A stretch of 64,000 nt of DNA from Chloroflexota bacterium. GTDB taxonomy: Bacteria > Chloroflexota > Dehalococcoidia > SM23-28-2 > RBG-16-64-32. The notes below the pieces were generated by a model. That model searched no databases. It saw only the letters and a program-made list of their open reading frames with translations, and was not told where the DNA came from. The DNA lies in contig JAJCYV010000004.1 in NCBI GenBank assembly GCA_029262695.1, forward strand, positions 128,807 to 192,806, in the 5' to 3' direction. The position numbers and the translations under genes are program-made. Every line of letters begins with the position of its first letter. Positions within the stretch are counted from its first letter, which is position 1. Positions 10,201-18,835 of the stretch are shown here, in pieces.

Positions 10201-11419
10201 CTTCCGGCGGCACTATCGTGGCTGTGCCGACTCCACGAGACGTCGACACGGACCGCGCGTCCTGCGCGAGTGATGCGTACTCTTCGTCGACGAAAGATGT
10301 GTCCAGGTTCACTGTCGAATCCACCGGTTGGCCATCGGGCGTCTCCGTAACAATCAGGACGTTGAACGGAAGTCCCGGCTTGAACGCTGGTGTCTCCGGG
10401 ATGATCTGGACGACCACCGGCGCCGCCGCCACCGTGACCAGTTCCGTCGTGCTCTCTTCGTATCCGGTGTTCCGCTCTTCGATCGTGACGTCGAGCTGGA
10501 CGTTGCCGCTGCCGCCTGCCTCCGGAACGCCGGCCACGTAGCCCGCGGCGGCGATCTCGAAGTCCGCTTCACCGTCGACAACCGTCGCGGTAACACTCGC
10601 GAACTCCTCCCAGACGCCGACGTAGCGGGTTGCCTTCAGGGTCAGTTCCCCGTTGACGGGCTTCCCGAAACTGTAGGTCGCAGTGACCTGTCCGATGATG
10701 GGCTCGTTCACGAGGAACCACGACTTCGTCAGCTGGACATCCACATCGTATTTGGGCAGCACGTACTCCTCGACGCGAACGTCGAGCTCCGTCGAAGTGT
10801 CGCCGGACTGCGCGCTGATCTTCCATACGCCGAGGTTCGGCTCCGTTGAAAGCGGCAGGTCGAGCGAGGCCATCCCGAAAGCGTCGGTCGTCACTTCCTG
10901 CTTGAAGATCTTGTTTCCCTTCGCATCAGCGATCTCCACGGTCGCGGGTGCGGACAGCGGCTTCAGTTCCGAGTTCAAAGTGACGACGCGCATCATTACC
11001 GTCTGTCCTGGCTTATAGATGGGCTTGTCTGTCTCCACGAACAGCAGTGTTCCGTCTTGCACCCGGACCGTCGCGCTGTCCTCGAAGCCGCTCCCTTGCA
11101 CCGTCAGCTCGTACTCGCCACTGGACCCCTGCGGTACCGCGAGTTCGACTGTCCCCTTGCCTTCGATCCTCGCGCTGCCTTCTGCGACGACCGCATCATC
11201 CTTCGTGAGGGCGACAGAAACATCCGATCGCGCGAGCTGCGCACCAAAGAAGAGAGTCAGCGATACGCTCTCAGTCTCACCGGCACGCAGGACGCGTGGG
11301 GCGAGGGCGACGTAGCTGTTCACGCGCTCCCCCATCACGGGCGGAGACGAGTCGCCTCCACATGCGACTGCGACGACTGCGAAAACGCTGACTGCGAGAA
11401 GGAAACGGAGAAACGCCAC
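7298..11419 (-). CDS. Alpha-2-macroglobulin family thioester lipoprotein, animal-like type
   Basis: A 1373-residue protein with start GTG 11419, ten bases after AAAGGGG. A lipoprotein signal ends in a lipobox (VAVAC). It then follows the animal A2M order: macroglobulin domains with [12 protein letters not shown] and [13 protein letters not shown]; a Gly-rich probable bait segment (about 630-675); [10 protein letters not shown] near 680; [18 protein letters not shown]; the thioester motif GCGEQNM (Cys893, Gln896) inside an alpha-helical thioester domain; and a C-terminal receptor-binding-like beta domain. Family members trap proteases after bait cleavage and attach covalently through the thioester. 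No penicillin-binding protein gene (the usual partner in Gram-negative bacteria) lies beside it. It may protect the surface against foreign proteases. Confidence 0.92.
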   Translation of the reverse strand: [1373 protein letters not shown]

Positions 11420-11627
11420 TGTAATCACACCCCTTTCAAACAGAGAGACGGATGCGGGCCGAAGAAGGTTCCGAAAGCCAGAGAGTCCCATTGCGCAGCC
11501 CGCCGCCGGCATCGGCGCCGGGACACACTCACGCCAACGCTACCGGAAGGGGTGCTTCAGCCGCCGATTGTGAGGCGTGGATCGACTCGCTGAAACACGA
11601 GCAAGCTCTTACGTGAGGGCCGGGCGT

Positions 11628-12848
11628 TCAGACAGAGAACACGTGAACAGTCGTCGCGGCGGCCTCGCCGCGGACCATGCCGCCTCCGTTGTGCGTCATG
11701 CCCACACTGGCATCCTTGACCTGACGGTCTCCTGCCTCGCCGCGCAACTGGAGGAAGATCTCGTAGGCCTGCGAGATGCCAGTGGCGCCCACCGGGTGAC
11801 CCTTCGAGACCATCCCTCCGCTCGTGTTGACTGGGAGCCGCCCCCCGATTGTCGTGACTCCCTCATCGACCAGTCGGCCGCCTTCACCTTCCGCACAGAA
11901 GCCCAGTTCCTCATACAGCATCAACTCCGCCGGAGCGGAGGCATCGTGAACTTCTGCTACATCTACGTCGGCCGGAGTCATTCCAGCCATCTCGAACGCC
12001 GACTGCGCGGCTCTCGCCCCCGTCCCACCGTCCTCGCCCGGGTGGTCCGATCCGCTGACCAGCGCGGTGCCGCGGATCCAGACGGGCTTGGTGGTGTACT
12101 GCCTGGCCTTGGCGTCGCTAACCACGATCGCCGCTGCAGCGCCGTCACCGATTGGAGCACACATGAGGCGCGTCAACGGTTCCGCCACCGGCGGTGAAGC
12201 CAGAATCTCCTCCAGAGAATATCGCTCCTGGTACTGAGCGTGCGGGTTGAGAGACCCGTTCTGGTGGCTCTTGACGGCCACCTGAGCGAACTGCTCTTTC
12301 GTCGTACCGTGCCTCGCCATGTGTGCCCGGGCCCCCGCCGCATAGATGTCCATGAAAACGCTGCGCGACTTGCCCGCACCACTCTCGGCCCCGGCCTTCT
12401 TCTCCGAAGGCGGCTTGAGCTGCTGCATGATCTGCTTCAGCTGCTCTACGTCCGTGCCTGCTCCGAACGTGGCCATCACCTTCGCTTTGTCGTCTGAGTA
12501 CATCTTCTCCACGCCCAGCGCCAGAGCTACGTCGTACATCCCGGAAGCGACGTACAGCCATGCAACCTGTAGCGCTGTGGAAGAGCTGGCACAGGCGTTC
12601 TCGGTGTTCACCATCGGTATCTTGTCGATGCCATAGTCGCGCAGTATGACCTGAGCCCTTATGCATTCTTGACCGGTAGCTAGTCCCGCTGCCGCGTTGC
12701 CGACAACGGCGATTTCGAGGTCTGCCTTGTCGACTCCCGCCGAGTCAAGGGCGGCGTCCACAGCCTCTCGGCTCAGGTCCTTGAGGCCGCGATCCATGTA
12801 TTTCCCGAACCGGGTCATGCCGGCGCCTACGATCGCCACGTCTCTCAT
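11628..12848 (-). CDS. Thiolase, SCP-x / lipid-transfer type (acetyl-CoA acetyltransferase family)
   Basis: This 406-residue thiolase-fold protein carries the nucleophilic Cys86 in NTENACASSSTAL, a KGHPVGATG motif, and HNGGG near the C terminus in place of the usual CxG block, which marks the SCP-x/thiolase-like branch. The expected role is thiolytic cleavage or condensation of branched or steroid-like 3-ketoacyl-CoA. A binding site (AAAGGAA) precedes the ATG. A second member of the same family lies 96 bases upstream on the same strand, so the two probably form an operon and may work as a heteromer. No DUF35/OB-fold partner gene lies beside them, although such partners are common. Confidence 0.85.
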   Translation of the reverse strand: MRDVAIVGAGMTRFGKYMDRGLKDLSREAVDAALDSAGVDKADLEIAVVGNAAAGLATGQECIRAQVILRDYGIDKIPMVNTENACASSSTALQVAWLYVASGMYDVALALGVEKMYSDDKAKVMATFGAGTDVEQLKQIMQQLKPPSEKKAGAESGAGKSRSVFMDIYAAGARAHMARHGTTKEQFAQVAVKSHQNGSLNPHAQYQERYSLEEILASPPVAEPLTRLMCAPIGDGAAAAIVVSDAKARQYTTKPVWIRGTALVSGSDHPGEDGGTGARAAQSAFEMAGMTPADVDVAEVHDASAPAELMLYEELGFCAEGEGGRLVDEGVTTIGGRLPVNTSGGMVSKGHPVGATGISQAYEIFLQLRGEAGDRQVKDASVGMTHNGGGMVRGEAAATTVHVFSV

Positions 12849-12944
12849 CTTCGCGTTCCTTTCCGATCCAACCTCTGGTAAGCCGGGCCACAGCCTTCCG
12901 ATGGCGCTGAGTGATAATATGCGCGTTCCGGCCGGCTGCGTCTG

Positions 12945-14138
12945 CTAAGCGAAGCCCTTTCGGTACATCGTGACAACTGCTGCCCCACCGAGCCCGATGT
13001 TGTGCTGCAGGGCAACCTTGGCGTTCGGCACCTGGCGCTTATCAGCAGCGCCCCGCAGTTGCCAGCTCAGCTCCGAGCACTGCGCCAGTCCAGTGGCTCC
13101 CAGCGGATGACCCTTGGAGATGAGCCCGCCCGAGGGGTTGACGACCCACGGGCCGCCGTAGGTCACCGCCCCGTCGTCGATCAGATTTCCGCCTTCGCCT
13201 TCGCCACAGAGGCCCAGCGCCTCGTAGGTGATCATCTCGTTCGATGAGAAGCAGTCGTGCAGCTCGATGACGTCCACGTCCTTCGGGCCCAGGCCCGTCT
13301 GCTCGTACACGCTTTGCGCGGCCATCCGCGTCATGTCGCTGCCGATAAGGCTGATGGAACTCTTCCGTTCGAACGTGTCGGCCGTATCGGTTGCCATCGC
13401 CTGCCCTATGATCTCCACCGCCTTGTCCTCCAGTGAGTGCCTGCGTACGAACTCCTCGCTCGCGAGAACGACTGCCCCTGAACCGTCTGAAGTCGGGCAG
13501 CACTGGAGTTTCGTTAGCGGCGCGTGCACCATCGGCGCAGCCAGGATCTCCTCCAACGTGTACTCGTCCTGGAACTGCGAATACGGGTTGTTCACGGAGT
13601 GGCGGTGGTTCTTGAGGCCGATCTTCGCAAACTGCTCCGGCTTGGAGCCGTAGCGCTCCATGTGCTCGCGTCCCGCGTTGCCGAAGATCTGCGGGGCAAC
13701 CGGTGACGATTCAAAGCCCCGGAGCTTGACCATCGCGTCGACGTGCCTGTCCATGGGGTTTACGCGGTCCGTAAACTTCACACCGAGCGACCCCTTCTCC
13801 ATCTTCTCGAAGCCCAGCGCCAACACGCAGTCGGAGATTCCACCGGCGATCAACTGCTTGCCGAGAAAGAGCGCTGTCGATCCGGTCGAGCAGTTGTTGT
13901 TGACGTTGTAGACCGGGATACCTGTGAGCCCAAGCTGGTAGACCGCACGTTGCCCGGCGGTCGAGTCTCCGTAAACGTATCCGACGACTGCCTGCTCAAC
14001 TTCGTCATATGGGATGCCGGCGTCCTCTAGCGCGTTCGTCCCCGCCTCCTTCGCCATGTCCGGATAGTCCCAGGCGCGCGAGCCCGGCTTTTCGAACTTC
14101 GTCATCCCGACACCAATAACGTAGACCTTGGAAGACAT
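12945..14138 (-). CDS. Thiolase, SCP-x / lipid-transfer type, second copy
   Basis: This protein has 397 residues. The ATG at 14138 is chosen because AAAGGAG lies nine bases before it; a longer upstream frame lacks family similarity. Cys83 in [14 protein letters not shown] is the nucleophile, with KGHPLGATG and [11 protein letters not shown] near the C terminus. The SCP2 sterol-carrier domain found in animal SCP-x is absent, as is normal for bacterial members. It is paired with the thiolase downstream and divergent from an acyl-CoA synthetase-like gene, which suggests degradation of an acyl-CoA compound of unknown structure. Confidence 0.87.
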   Translation of the reverse strand: MSSKVYVIGVGMTKFEKPGSRAWDYPDMAKEAGTNALEDAGIPYDEVEQAVVGYVYGDSTAGQRAVYQLGLTGIPVYNVNNNCSTGSTALFLGKQLIAGGISDCVLALGFEKMEKGSLGVKFTDRVNPMDRHVDAMVKLRGFESSPVAPQIFGNAGREHMERYGSKPEQFAKIGLKNHRHSVNNPYSQFQDEYTLEEILAAPMVHAPLTKLQCCPTSDGSGAVVLASEEFVRRHSLEDKAVEIIGQAMATDTADTFERKSSISLIGSDMTRMAAQSVYEQTGLGPKDVDVIELHDCFSSNEMITYEALGLCGEGEGGNLIDDGAVTYGGPWVVNPSGGLISKGHPLGATGLAQCSELSWQLRGAADKRQVPNAKVALQHNIGLGGAAVVTMYRKGFA

Positions 14139-14390
14139 CACTTCTCCTTTCAGTGGCGACTGCTCAGTCATCTCGCAGCGCGTCCCGATTGTGCGTCGAG
14201 CCCGGGTGCCTGTCAATCGGAGAATGCCCGACGCAGACTGACCCACGACCGGCGATGACGGCTGTGAGATGACCCCGGTGGCGACAACGGACTCCGTTCC
14301 CGCACGCTTCACTGTGAGACACGCAGCACCTACAATGTGGTGGCGGCGGCCGAGAGTCGAGGTGATGACGGGCCGCCGGGGAGTCGAACG

Positions 14391-15869
14391 GTGCGCGACA
14401 GACATACAGATTCAGAACCCATTCCCAGCGATGACCTGGAGGCCCTGTTCCGGCCTCGGAGCATCGCCGTCGTGGGCGCCTCAGCGAACGAGCGGAGCCG
14501 CGGATACCAGTTCGTGAAGGCGCTCGTCGAGATCGGATTCCCGGGCCCCATATATCCAGTCAACCCCAAGCTGGATGAACTCCTCGGGTTCAAGGCATAT
14601 CCTCGGCTTGAGGCCGTGCCGGGAGCGATCGATTTTGTCATCTCTGCCGTTCCCGCGGCGGCTGTTCTGGAGCTGGTCGACGGGGCCAGGGCGAAGGAGG
14701 TCAAGCTCATCCACTTCTTCACCGCCCGCTTCGGTGAGACCGGCCGCGACGACGCCGCCGAGCTTGAGCTGGAGCTGAAGAGGCGGATCAGGGAGGCAGG
14801 CATCCGTGTCATCGGCCCCAACTGCATGGGGCTCTACTACCCCAAGGAGAAGATCACGTTCGATGCCGTCTTTCCGCGCGAATCAGGCAGCGTCGGTTTT
14901 CTGAGTCAGAGCGGAAGCCACGCTTTCCGGGTCATCACGCGAGGGGGGGGCCGGGGACTGCGATTCAGCAAAGTCATCAGCTACGGCAACGCGATGGACC
15001 TGAATGAGGCGGATCTACTCGTCCATTTCGCTAATGACCCGGACACCCAGGTCATCGCCGCCTATATCGAGGGTGTGCGAGACGGGCGACGCTTTTTCGA
15101 CGCGCTGCGGCTGGCTGCCTCCAGGAAACCAGTCGTAATTCTCAAGGGCGGTCGCACCACTGCTGGCCGCACGGCTGCCGCATCCCACACGGCTGCAATG
15201 GCCAGCGAGCAGAGGGTCTGGCAGGCCGCCGTCCGCCAGGCGGGCGCCCTGGAGGTCGGAAGCCTGAACGACCTGATGGATATGGTGGTGGCGTTCACTC
15301 TCGCCGGCCCCGCGAACGGCGACAAGGTGGGAGTTCTGGGTGGGGCAGGCGGAGATTCCGTCGAAACGGCGGACCTCTGCCACGAGGCCGGCCTTGATGT
15401 GGCCCCTCTACCCCAGGACATGCGAGAGGCGCTCCGGGAAAAGCTGCCGAACGCCTGGGACTGGGTTGGCAACCCCGTGGACGGCTCGATACTGGGGTGG
15501 GGACGTTTCGAGGCGCTTGAGGTCACTCAGTTGATGGCGGCAAGCCCCGCCTACGACCTCATGTTGGTCAATGCCAGAAGCGTGGAGCACATGCTTAACC
15601 AGGAGGACGGCGAAAAGCTCTTCGGGGACGCCATCGACATCCTGAAGGGGCTGGGGAAAGAGAGCGGCAAGGCGACCATGGTGGTGATGGGGGAGCCCGA
15701 GTTCTCCGACGAGCGGCGCTGGAAGGCTGCTATGGACGCACGGGAAGGGTTGGCGGCGGCAGGCGTTGCGATCTATCCCGATTTTGGCAGAGCAGCCCAG
15801 GCCATGGGTCGCTATGTTCGCTACGCGGCGAAGCGACGCGAGATCGAAGCAGGCGAGGCCTCGGCCTAG
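14391..15869 (+). CDS. NDP-forming acyl-CoA synthetase-like protein (CoA-binding / succinyl-CoA ligase fold)
   Basis: This protein of about 492 residues starts with a CoA-binding Rossmann domain ([21 protein letters not shown]), followed by two succinyl-CoA ligase-like domains with IGPNCMG, GFLSQSG and the conserved phosphohistidine segment AASHTAAM. It matches the alpha-type half of ADP/GDP-forming acyl-CoA synthetases; the ATP-grasp beta half is not fused and is not next door. GTG 14391 has GGGGAG seven bases upstream; an in-frame start at 14337 is also open. It probably activates an acid to its CoA thioester, or releases one with ATP formation, for the adjacent thiolases. The GrdB-like selenoprotein gene follows after 37 bases. 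Confidence 0.82.
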   Translation: MRDRHTDSEPIPSDDLEALFRPRSIAVVGASANERSRGYQFVKALVEIGFPGPIYPVNPKLDELLGFKAYPRLEAVPGAIDFVISAVPAAAVLELVDGARAKEVKLIHFFTARFGETGRDDAAELELELKRRIREAGIRVIGPNCMGLYYPKEKITFDAVFPRESGSVGFLSQSGSHAFRVITRGGGRGLRFSKVISYGNAMDLNEADLLVHFANDPDTQVIAAYIEGVRDGRRFFDALRLAASRKPVVILKGGRTTAGRTAAASHTAAMASEQRVWQAAVRQAGALEVGSLNDLMDMVVAFTLAGPANGDKVGVLGGAGGDSVETADLCHEAGLDVAPLPQDMREALREKLPNAWDWVGNPVDGSILGWGRFEALEVTQLMAASPAYDLMLVNARSVEHMLNQEDGEKLFGDAIDILKGLGKESGKATMVVMGEPEFSDERRWKAAMDAREGLAAAGVAIYPDFGRAAQAMGRYVRYAAKRREIEAGEASA

Positions 15870-15906
15870 GTCTCCGTGGCCGCGCCGGCGTTCGGAAGGA
15901 GACAAC

Positions 15907-16773
15907 ATGACCGTGGACAGCTTTAGGTTCTTGCCGGGATCCATCGCCGCGTACTACAAGAACATGACCGTCCAGCGAGAGGACCCCGTGCCGTTTACCC
16001 CGCTCGGCAAGCCGCTGGACCAGTGCCGCTTCGCGCTGGTGACCACGGCCGGCATCTATAACAAGGGCAAGGAGCCGCCGTTCGATACCGAACGCGAGAA
16101 ACGAGAGCCGATGTGGGGCGATCCCAGCTTCCGGCGTATCCCGAAGGACGTCAGTCAAGAAGAGATCGGCGCCTGTCACCTGCACACGAACAACCGCGAC
16201 GTCCTGCTGGACGTGAACATCCTCCTGCCGGTGCAGCGCTTCCTGGAGTTGGAGTCGGAGGGCGTCATCGGCTCACTTGCACCCACCAGCTATTCGTTCA
16301 TGGGCTATCAGCCGGACACGACGGCGTGGCGTCAGCAGTACGGCCCGGAGGCCGCGGTGCTCATGAAAGATGAGGCGGTGGATGCGGTTCTCTTGACGCC
16401 GAGCTGACCGGACTGTTGCCGGAGCGTGCCCGTGCTGGCACGAACGTTTGAGGAAGCCGGGATGAGCACCGTCTTGGTGACGCTGATGCCGTTCTGGTCG
16501 GAGCGGCTGGGCGTGCCCAGGACCGTGGGTGTGGAGTTCCCGTACGGCCATCTGCTGGGGCAGCCAGGTGATCGCGATACGCAGATGGGGGTGATCCGGG
16601 CGGCGTTGAAGCTGCTGGAGGAAGCCACCGGGCCGGGCGAGGTGCGAGAGCTGGACTACGTGTGGCCGCAAGAGATCGACGAGGCGAAGCGGGACTGGCA
16701 GCCGCCGGAGCCTTCGCCGATCATCAAGATGATGATTGACCAGCGGCGGTCCCAGCGACAGGGAGAGGGCTAG
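15907..16773 (+). CDS. GrdB-like selenoprotein (glycine/sarcosine/betaine reductase B family), UGA read as selenocysteine
   Basis: The frame continues through TGA at 16405-16407 to TAG at 16773 and gives 288 residues. Both halves belong to one family: the first ends DAVLLTPS, the second runs PDCCRSVPVLARTFEEAG and then FPYGHLLGQPGD. The TGA falls exactly where the family has its redox-active Sec or Cys, giving UPDC (Sec167, Cys170), a UxxC motif. AAGGAGACAAC before the ATG is a good binding site, and the second half has none of its own. GrdB proteins form a Sec-dependent reductive C-N cleavage site; this shorter relative sits among acyl-CoA genes, so its substrate is unknown. A SECIS-like hairpin follows the UGA. 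No grdA or grdC genes are in the window. Confidence 0.88.
16405..16442 (+). promoter_or_regulatory. Selenocysteine UGA with bacterial SECIS-like hairpin (GrdB-like gene)
   Basis: UGA 16405-16407 is followed by a perfect 6-bp stem CGTGCC/GGCACG (16425-16430 with 16437-16442) and a six-base loop CGTGCT. The loop starts after 23 intervening bases and has G at its second position. Bacterial SECIS elements are known to need an apical stem-loop about 16-37 bases after the UGA with G among the first two loop bases, so this fits. Confidence 0.7.
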
Positions 16774-16835
16774 ACGAGCCGATAGGCATCCTCGACGCGA
16801 GTCCCCGTGCTGTCATGCGCCCGGTGAGAGCTCGT

Positions 16836-17882
16836 TCAGGCAGCCTCGAACAGACCGATGATCCGTCTGACGAGCGCCATCACGTGATGGCGGCGTTCGA
16901 CTGGCGTGTCGCCATTGCGGACGATGATCAGATCGAGAGCGGGCACCAGCACGATCAACTGGCCGGCGTACCCGCTGGCGAAGAACGATCCGAAATCGTC
17001 GTCCTTGAGCAGCCACCAGTGCGCACCGTAGCCGCGATCGGGCTCATCGGGCTGGACGGGCGCCGGGGTTCGCGCGTAATCGACCCAACCCTCGGGCAAG
17101 ATCCGTTCACCGTTCCATACGCCGTCGCGCAGGTAGAGGAGCCCAAAGCGCGCGAAGTCTCTCGGCGTGCAGAAGCAGAACGACGAGCCGATCCAGGTGC
17201 CCGCGGCGTCGAAACGAGGGTTGGCGCTGGCCATCCCGATCCGATCGAAGAGTTCTCGCCGGAGGAACGCCAGATACTCGTCCCCCGGCCCAACGATGCC
17301 CTTGACGATTGCGGACACGATGTTTGAGGTGCCGCTGGAGTAGTTCGACACGGTGTCTGGCGGATGATCGAGCGGGAATGAGGCGGCGAAGACGCTTGTG
17401 TCTTCGACACCCGGAGGGAGCAGCATCTTGAAGACGTCGGAGACCTGGTCGTCGACGTAGTCCTCTACAAAGTGGAGGCCGGAGGTCATGTGCAAAAGCG
17501 CGTCGAGCGTGATGGCTGCGCGTGCGTCGGCGGGCTCCTGCCATTCAGGAACTGCCGCAGGCTGCGATATGGCCAGGAGGCCGTCGCGCACCAGGACGCC
17601 GACCGCCGCGTGAAGGATGCTCTTCGCCATCGACCACGAAGGTTGTGCGTCTTCGGGGCCGTTGCCGGCGGCATACCGCTCGGCCACGATACGCCCGCGG
17701 TGGACCACGAGCATCTCGTTGGTCCGAACGGTCGTTGTTGGCTGAGGCTCGCTGAACGTCGCGTCGAGCAGTTCGTCCAGTACAACCCGATCGACGCCGT
17801 CCGGCGGCGGCGCCTCGGGCCACTGGAAAGTAGGCCAGGGTACCCCTTCTGGATGCTGTGGAAGCGGAATCAGCTTTGGCAT
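16836..17882 (-). CDS. Serine hydrolase of the beta-lactamase (class C / esterase) superfamily
   Basis: A 348-residue protein when started at ATG 17882; a 17-residue upstream extension would run through the tRNA remnant and is unlikely. The SxxK nucleophile motif is Ser84-Met-Ala-Lys87 (SWSMAKS), followed by a YSSG segment (SNYSSGTSN) that probably supplies the second-motif Tyr, and YAGQLIVLVP near the C terminus in the position of the third motif. No signal peptide is seen, so it is probably cytoplasmic. Members are esterases, DD-peptidases or amidases; the substrate cannot be read from sequence. It is convergent with the GrdB-like gene. Confidence 0.82.
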   Translation of the reverse strand: MPKLIPLPQHPEGVPWPTFQWPEAPPPDGVDRVVLDELLDATFSEPQPTTTVRTNEMLVVHRGRIVAERYAAGNGPEDAQPSWSMAKSILHAAVGVLVRDGLLAISQPAAVPEWQEPADARAAITLDALLHMTSGLHFVEDYVDDQVSDVFKMLLPPGVEDTSVFAASFPLDHPPDTVSNYSSGTSNIVSAIVKGIVGPGDEYLAFLRRELFDRIGMASANPRFDAAGTWIGSSFCFCTPRDFARFGLLYLRDGVWNGERILPEGWVDYARTPAPVQPDEPDRGYGAHWWLLKDDDFGSFFASGYAGQLIVLVPALDLIIVRNGDTPVERRHHVMALVRRIIGLFEAA

Positions 17883-17906
17883 CGCCGATGAAGTATAGCG
17901 CAGCCA

Positions 17907-17944
17907 TCCGGAAGTCGTGGGTCCGAATCCCACCGGGCCCTCCA
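17907..17944 (+). pseudogene. 3' fragment of a tRNA (T-arm, acceptor strand and CCA)
   Basis: The stretch reads as the last third of a tRNA: a 5-bp T-stem GTGGG/CCCAC around the 7-base loop TCCGAAT (17917-17933), the acceptor 3' strand CGGGCCC, one discriminator base and encoded CCA (17942-17944). The matching 5' acceptor strand, D-arm and a foldable anticodon arm are not present upstream. Such tRNA 3' ends are often left as attachment-site copies by integrases, or arise by partial duplication. Confidence 0.6.
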
Positions 17945-17980
17945 GATTGCCGCCCTATCTAATGCGCTTCGACATCTCCG

Positions 17981-18835
17981 TCAGGGAGTGCCGGCGGCGG
18001 GCAGCTGCTTACCCGGCAGCGGAGGTGAGGCGCTGTAGGTCTCCTCAACCCGGATAGCGCCAAGCTTCCGGCCGAGGCTCGAATGCCAGCCCTGAAACTG
18101 GCCCTTCACCTGGTAGGCGACCGGCTCCATCGTGATAACGGCCGCCGCGACCCGTTGCTCTGACCGCGGACACGCGGGCTGCTCCGATCCGCTGCCACCC
18201 CACACAAGCCCGGACGAGCCCGCCGACGCCATCGCCATCGCCGGTAGGCACTCCGGGTGCCCTTCGTCGTCAAGAAACGCCACTGCTTTGGCCGCGCTGA
18301 GGCGGCCGAACTTTTCGCGTACCTGTGTGGGCATCGCGAACCCGCCCCCGTCGTTGCCGGAAACACGTCGCGCCAGCCACCGGCTGCGTAAGACATCGAC
18401 CAGTAGGCCGGCCCGCGAGAACTCAAGCTTGCGGGCCGCACCAAGCACTTCGATCACCCCGGCGCTGCGGATGCCGCTGTAGGCGTTGTAGCGAACATCC
18501 TCGCTCTTCATCAGGTGGTCGTAATGGGCGCCGGTTCGCTGAAACTCCAGGAAACGCCCCTTGATTATCCATGCACGGAGGTCCGCTGAGATCGCCAGGA
18601 TGGAGACTCGTGGGTCGGCCTCCAGGTTCCGGCGGGTCTTCCAGATCATCAGCTCTGCGAAGATAATCGTCCGTTCGTCGACGGCCTCCAGGGAGAGCAC
18701 GGGCACAACGTTGGGGGTGCCGCTATCGTCGCGTGTTGCGAGGAACTTGGGGGTGCGCGATCCGGACAGAGCCGTAATCGTCTCCGGGTCGAGCCTTCCC
18801 CGGGATGCCGGAGCAGCAGCCATCGCCTCAGTCAC
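17981..18835 (-). CDS. Pyridoxamine 5'-phosphate oxidase-like (split-barrel flavin-binding) protein
   Basis: This 284-residue protein begins with a PPOX split-barrel: LSGSRTPKFLATRDDSGTPN, VVPVLSLEAVDERTIIF, then WKTRRNLEADPRVSILAI. The C-terminal half (about 180-280) looks like a second, more diverged barrel (KAVAFLDDEGHPECLP). Family members bind FMN, F420 or haem. Its start overlaps the stop of the glycyl radical activase (ATGA), so it is translationally coupled as the last gene of that operon. It could be a reductase or electron carrier for the pathway; this is an inference from position only. Confidence 0.75.
   Translation of the reverse strand: MTEAMAAAPASRGRLDPETITALSGSRTPKFLATRDDSGTPNVVPVLSLEAVDERTIIFAELMIWKTRRNLEADPRVSILAISADLRAWIIKGRFLEFQRTGAHYDHLMKSEDVRYNAYSGIRSAGVIEVLGAARKLEFSRAGLLVDVLRSRWLARRVSGNDGGGFAMPTQVREKFGRLSAAKAVAFLDDEGHPECLPAMAMASAGSSGLVWGGSGSEQPACPRSEQRVAAAVITMEPVAYQVKGQFQGWHSSLGRKLGAIRVEETYSASPPLPGKQLPAAGTP

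Noticed and set aside
16426-16773. Second half of the GrdB-like protein as a separate gene, or the pair as a pseudogene
   Set aside because: The halves are in the same frame, complete one family domain, and the stop between them is a single TGA at the known Sec site followed by a SECIS-like hairpin; the second half has no ribosome binding site of its own.
17868-17944. A complete tRNA gene
   Set aside because: Only the T-arm, acceptor 3' strand and CCA fold; the expected 5' acceptor GGGCCCG, D-arm and anticodon stem are not found.
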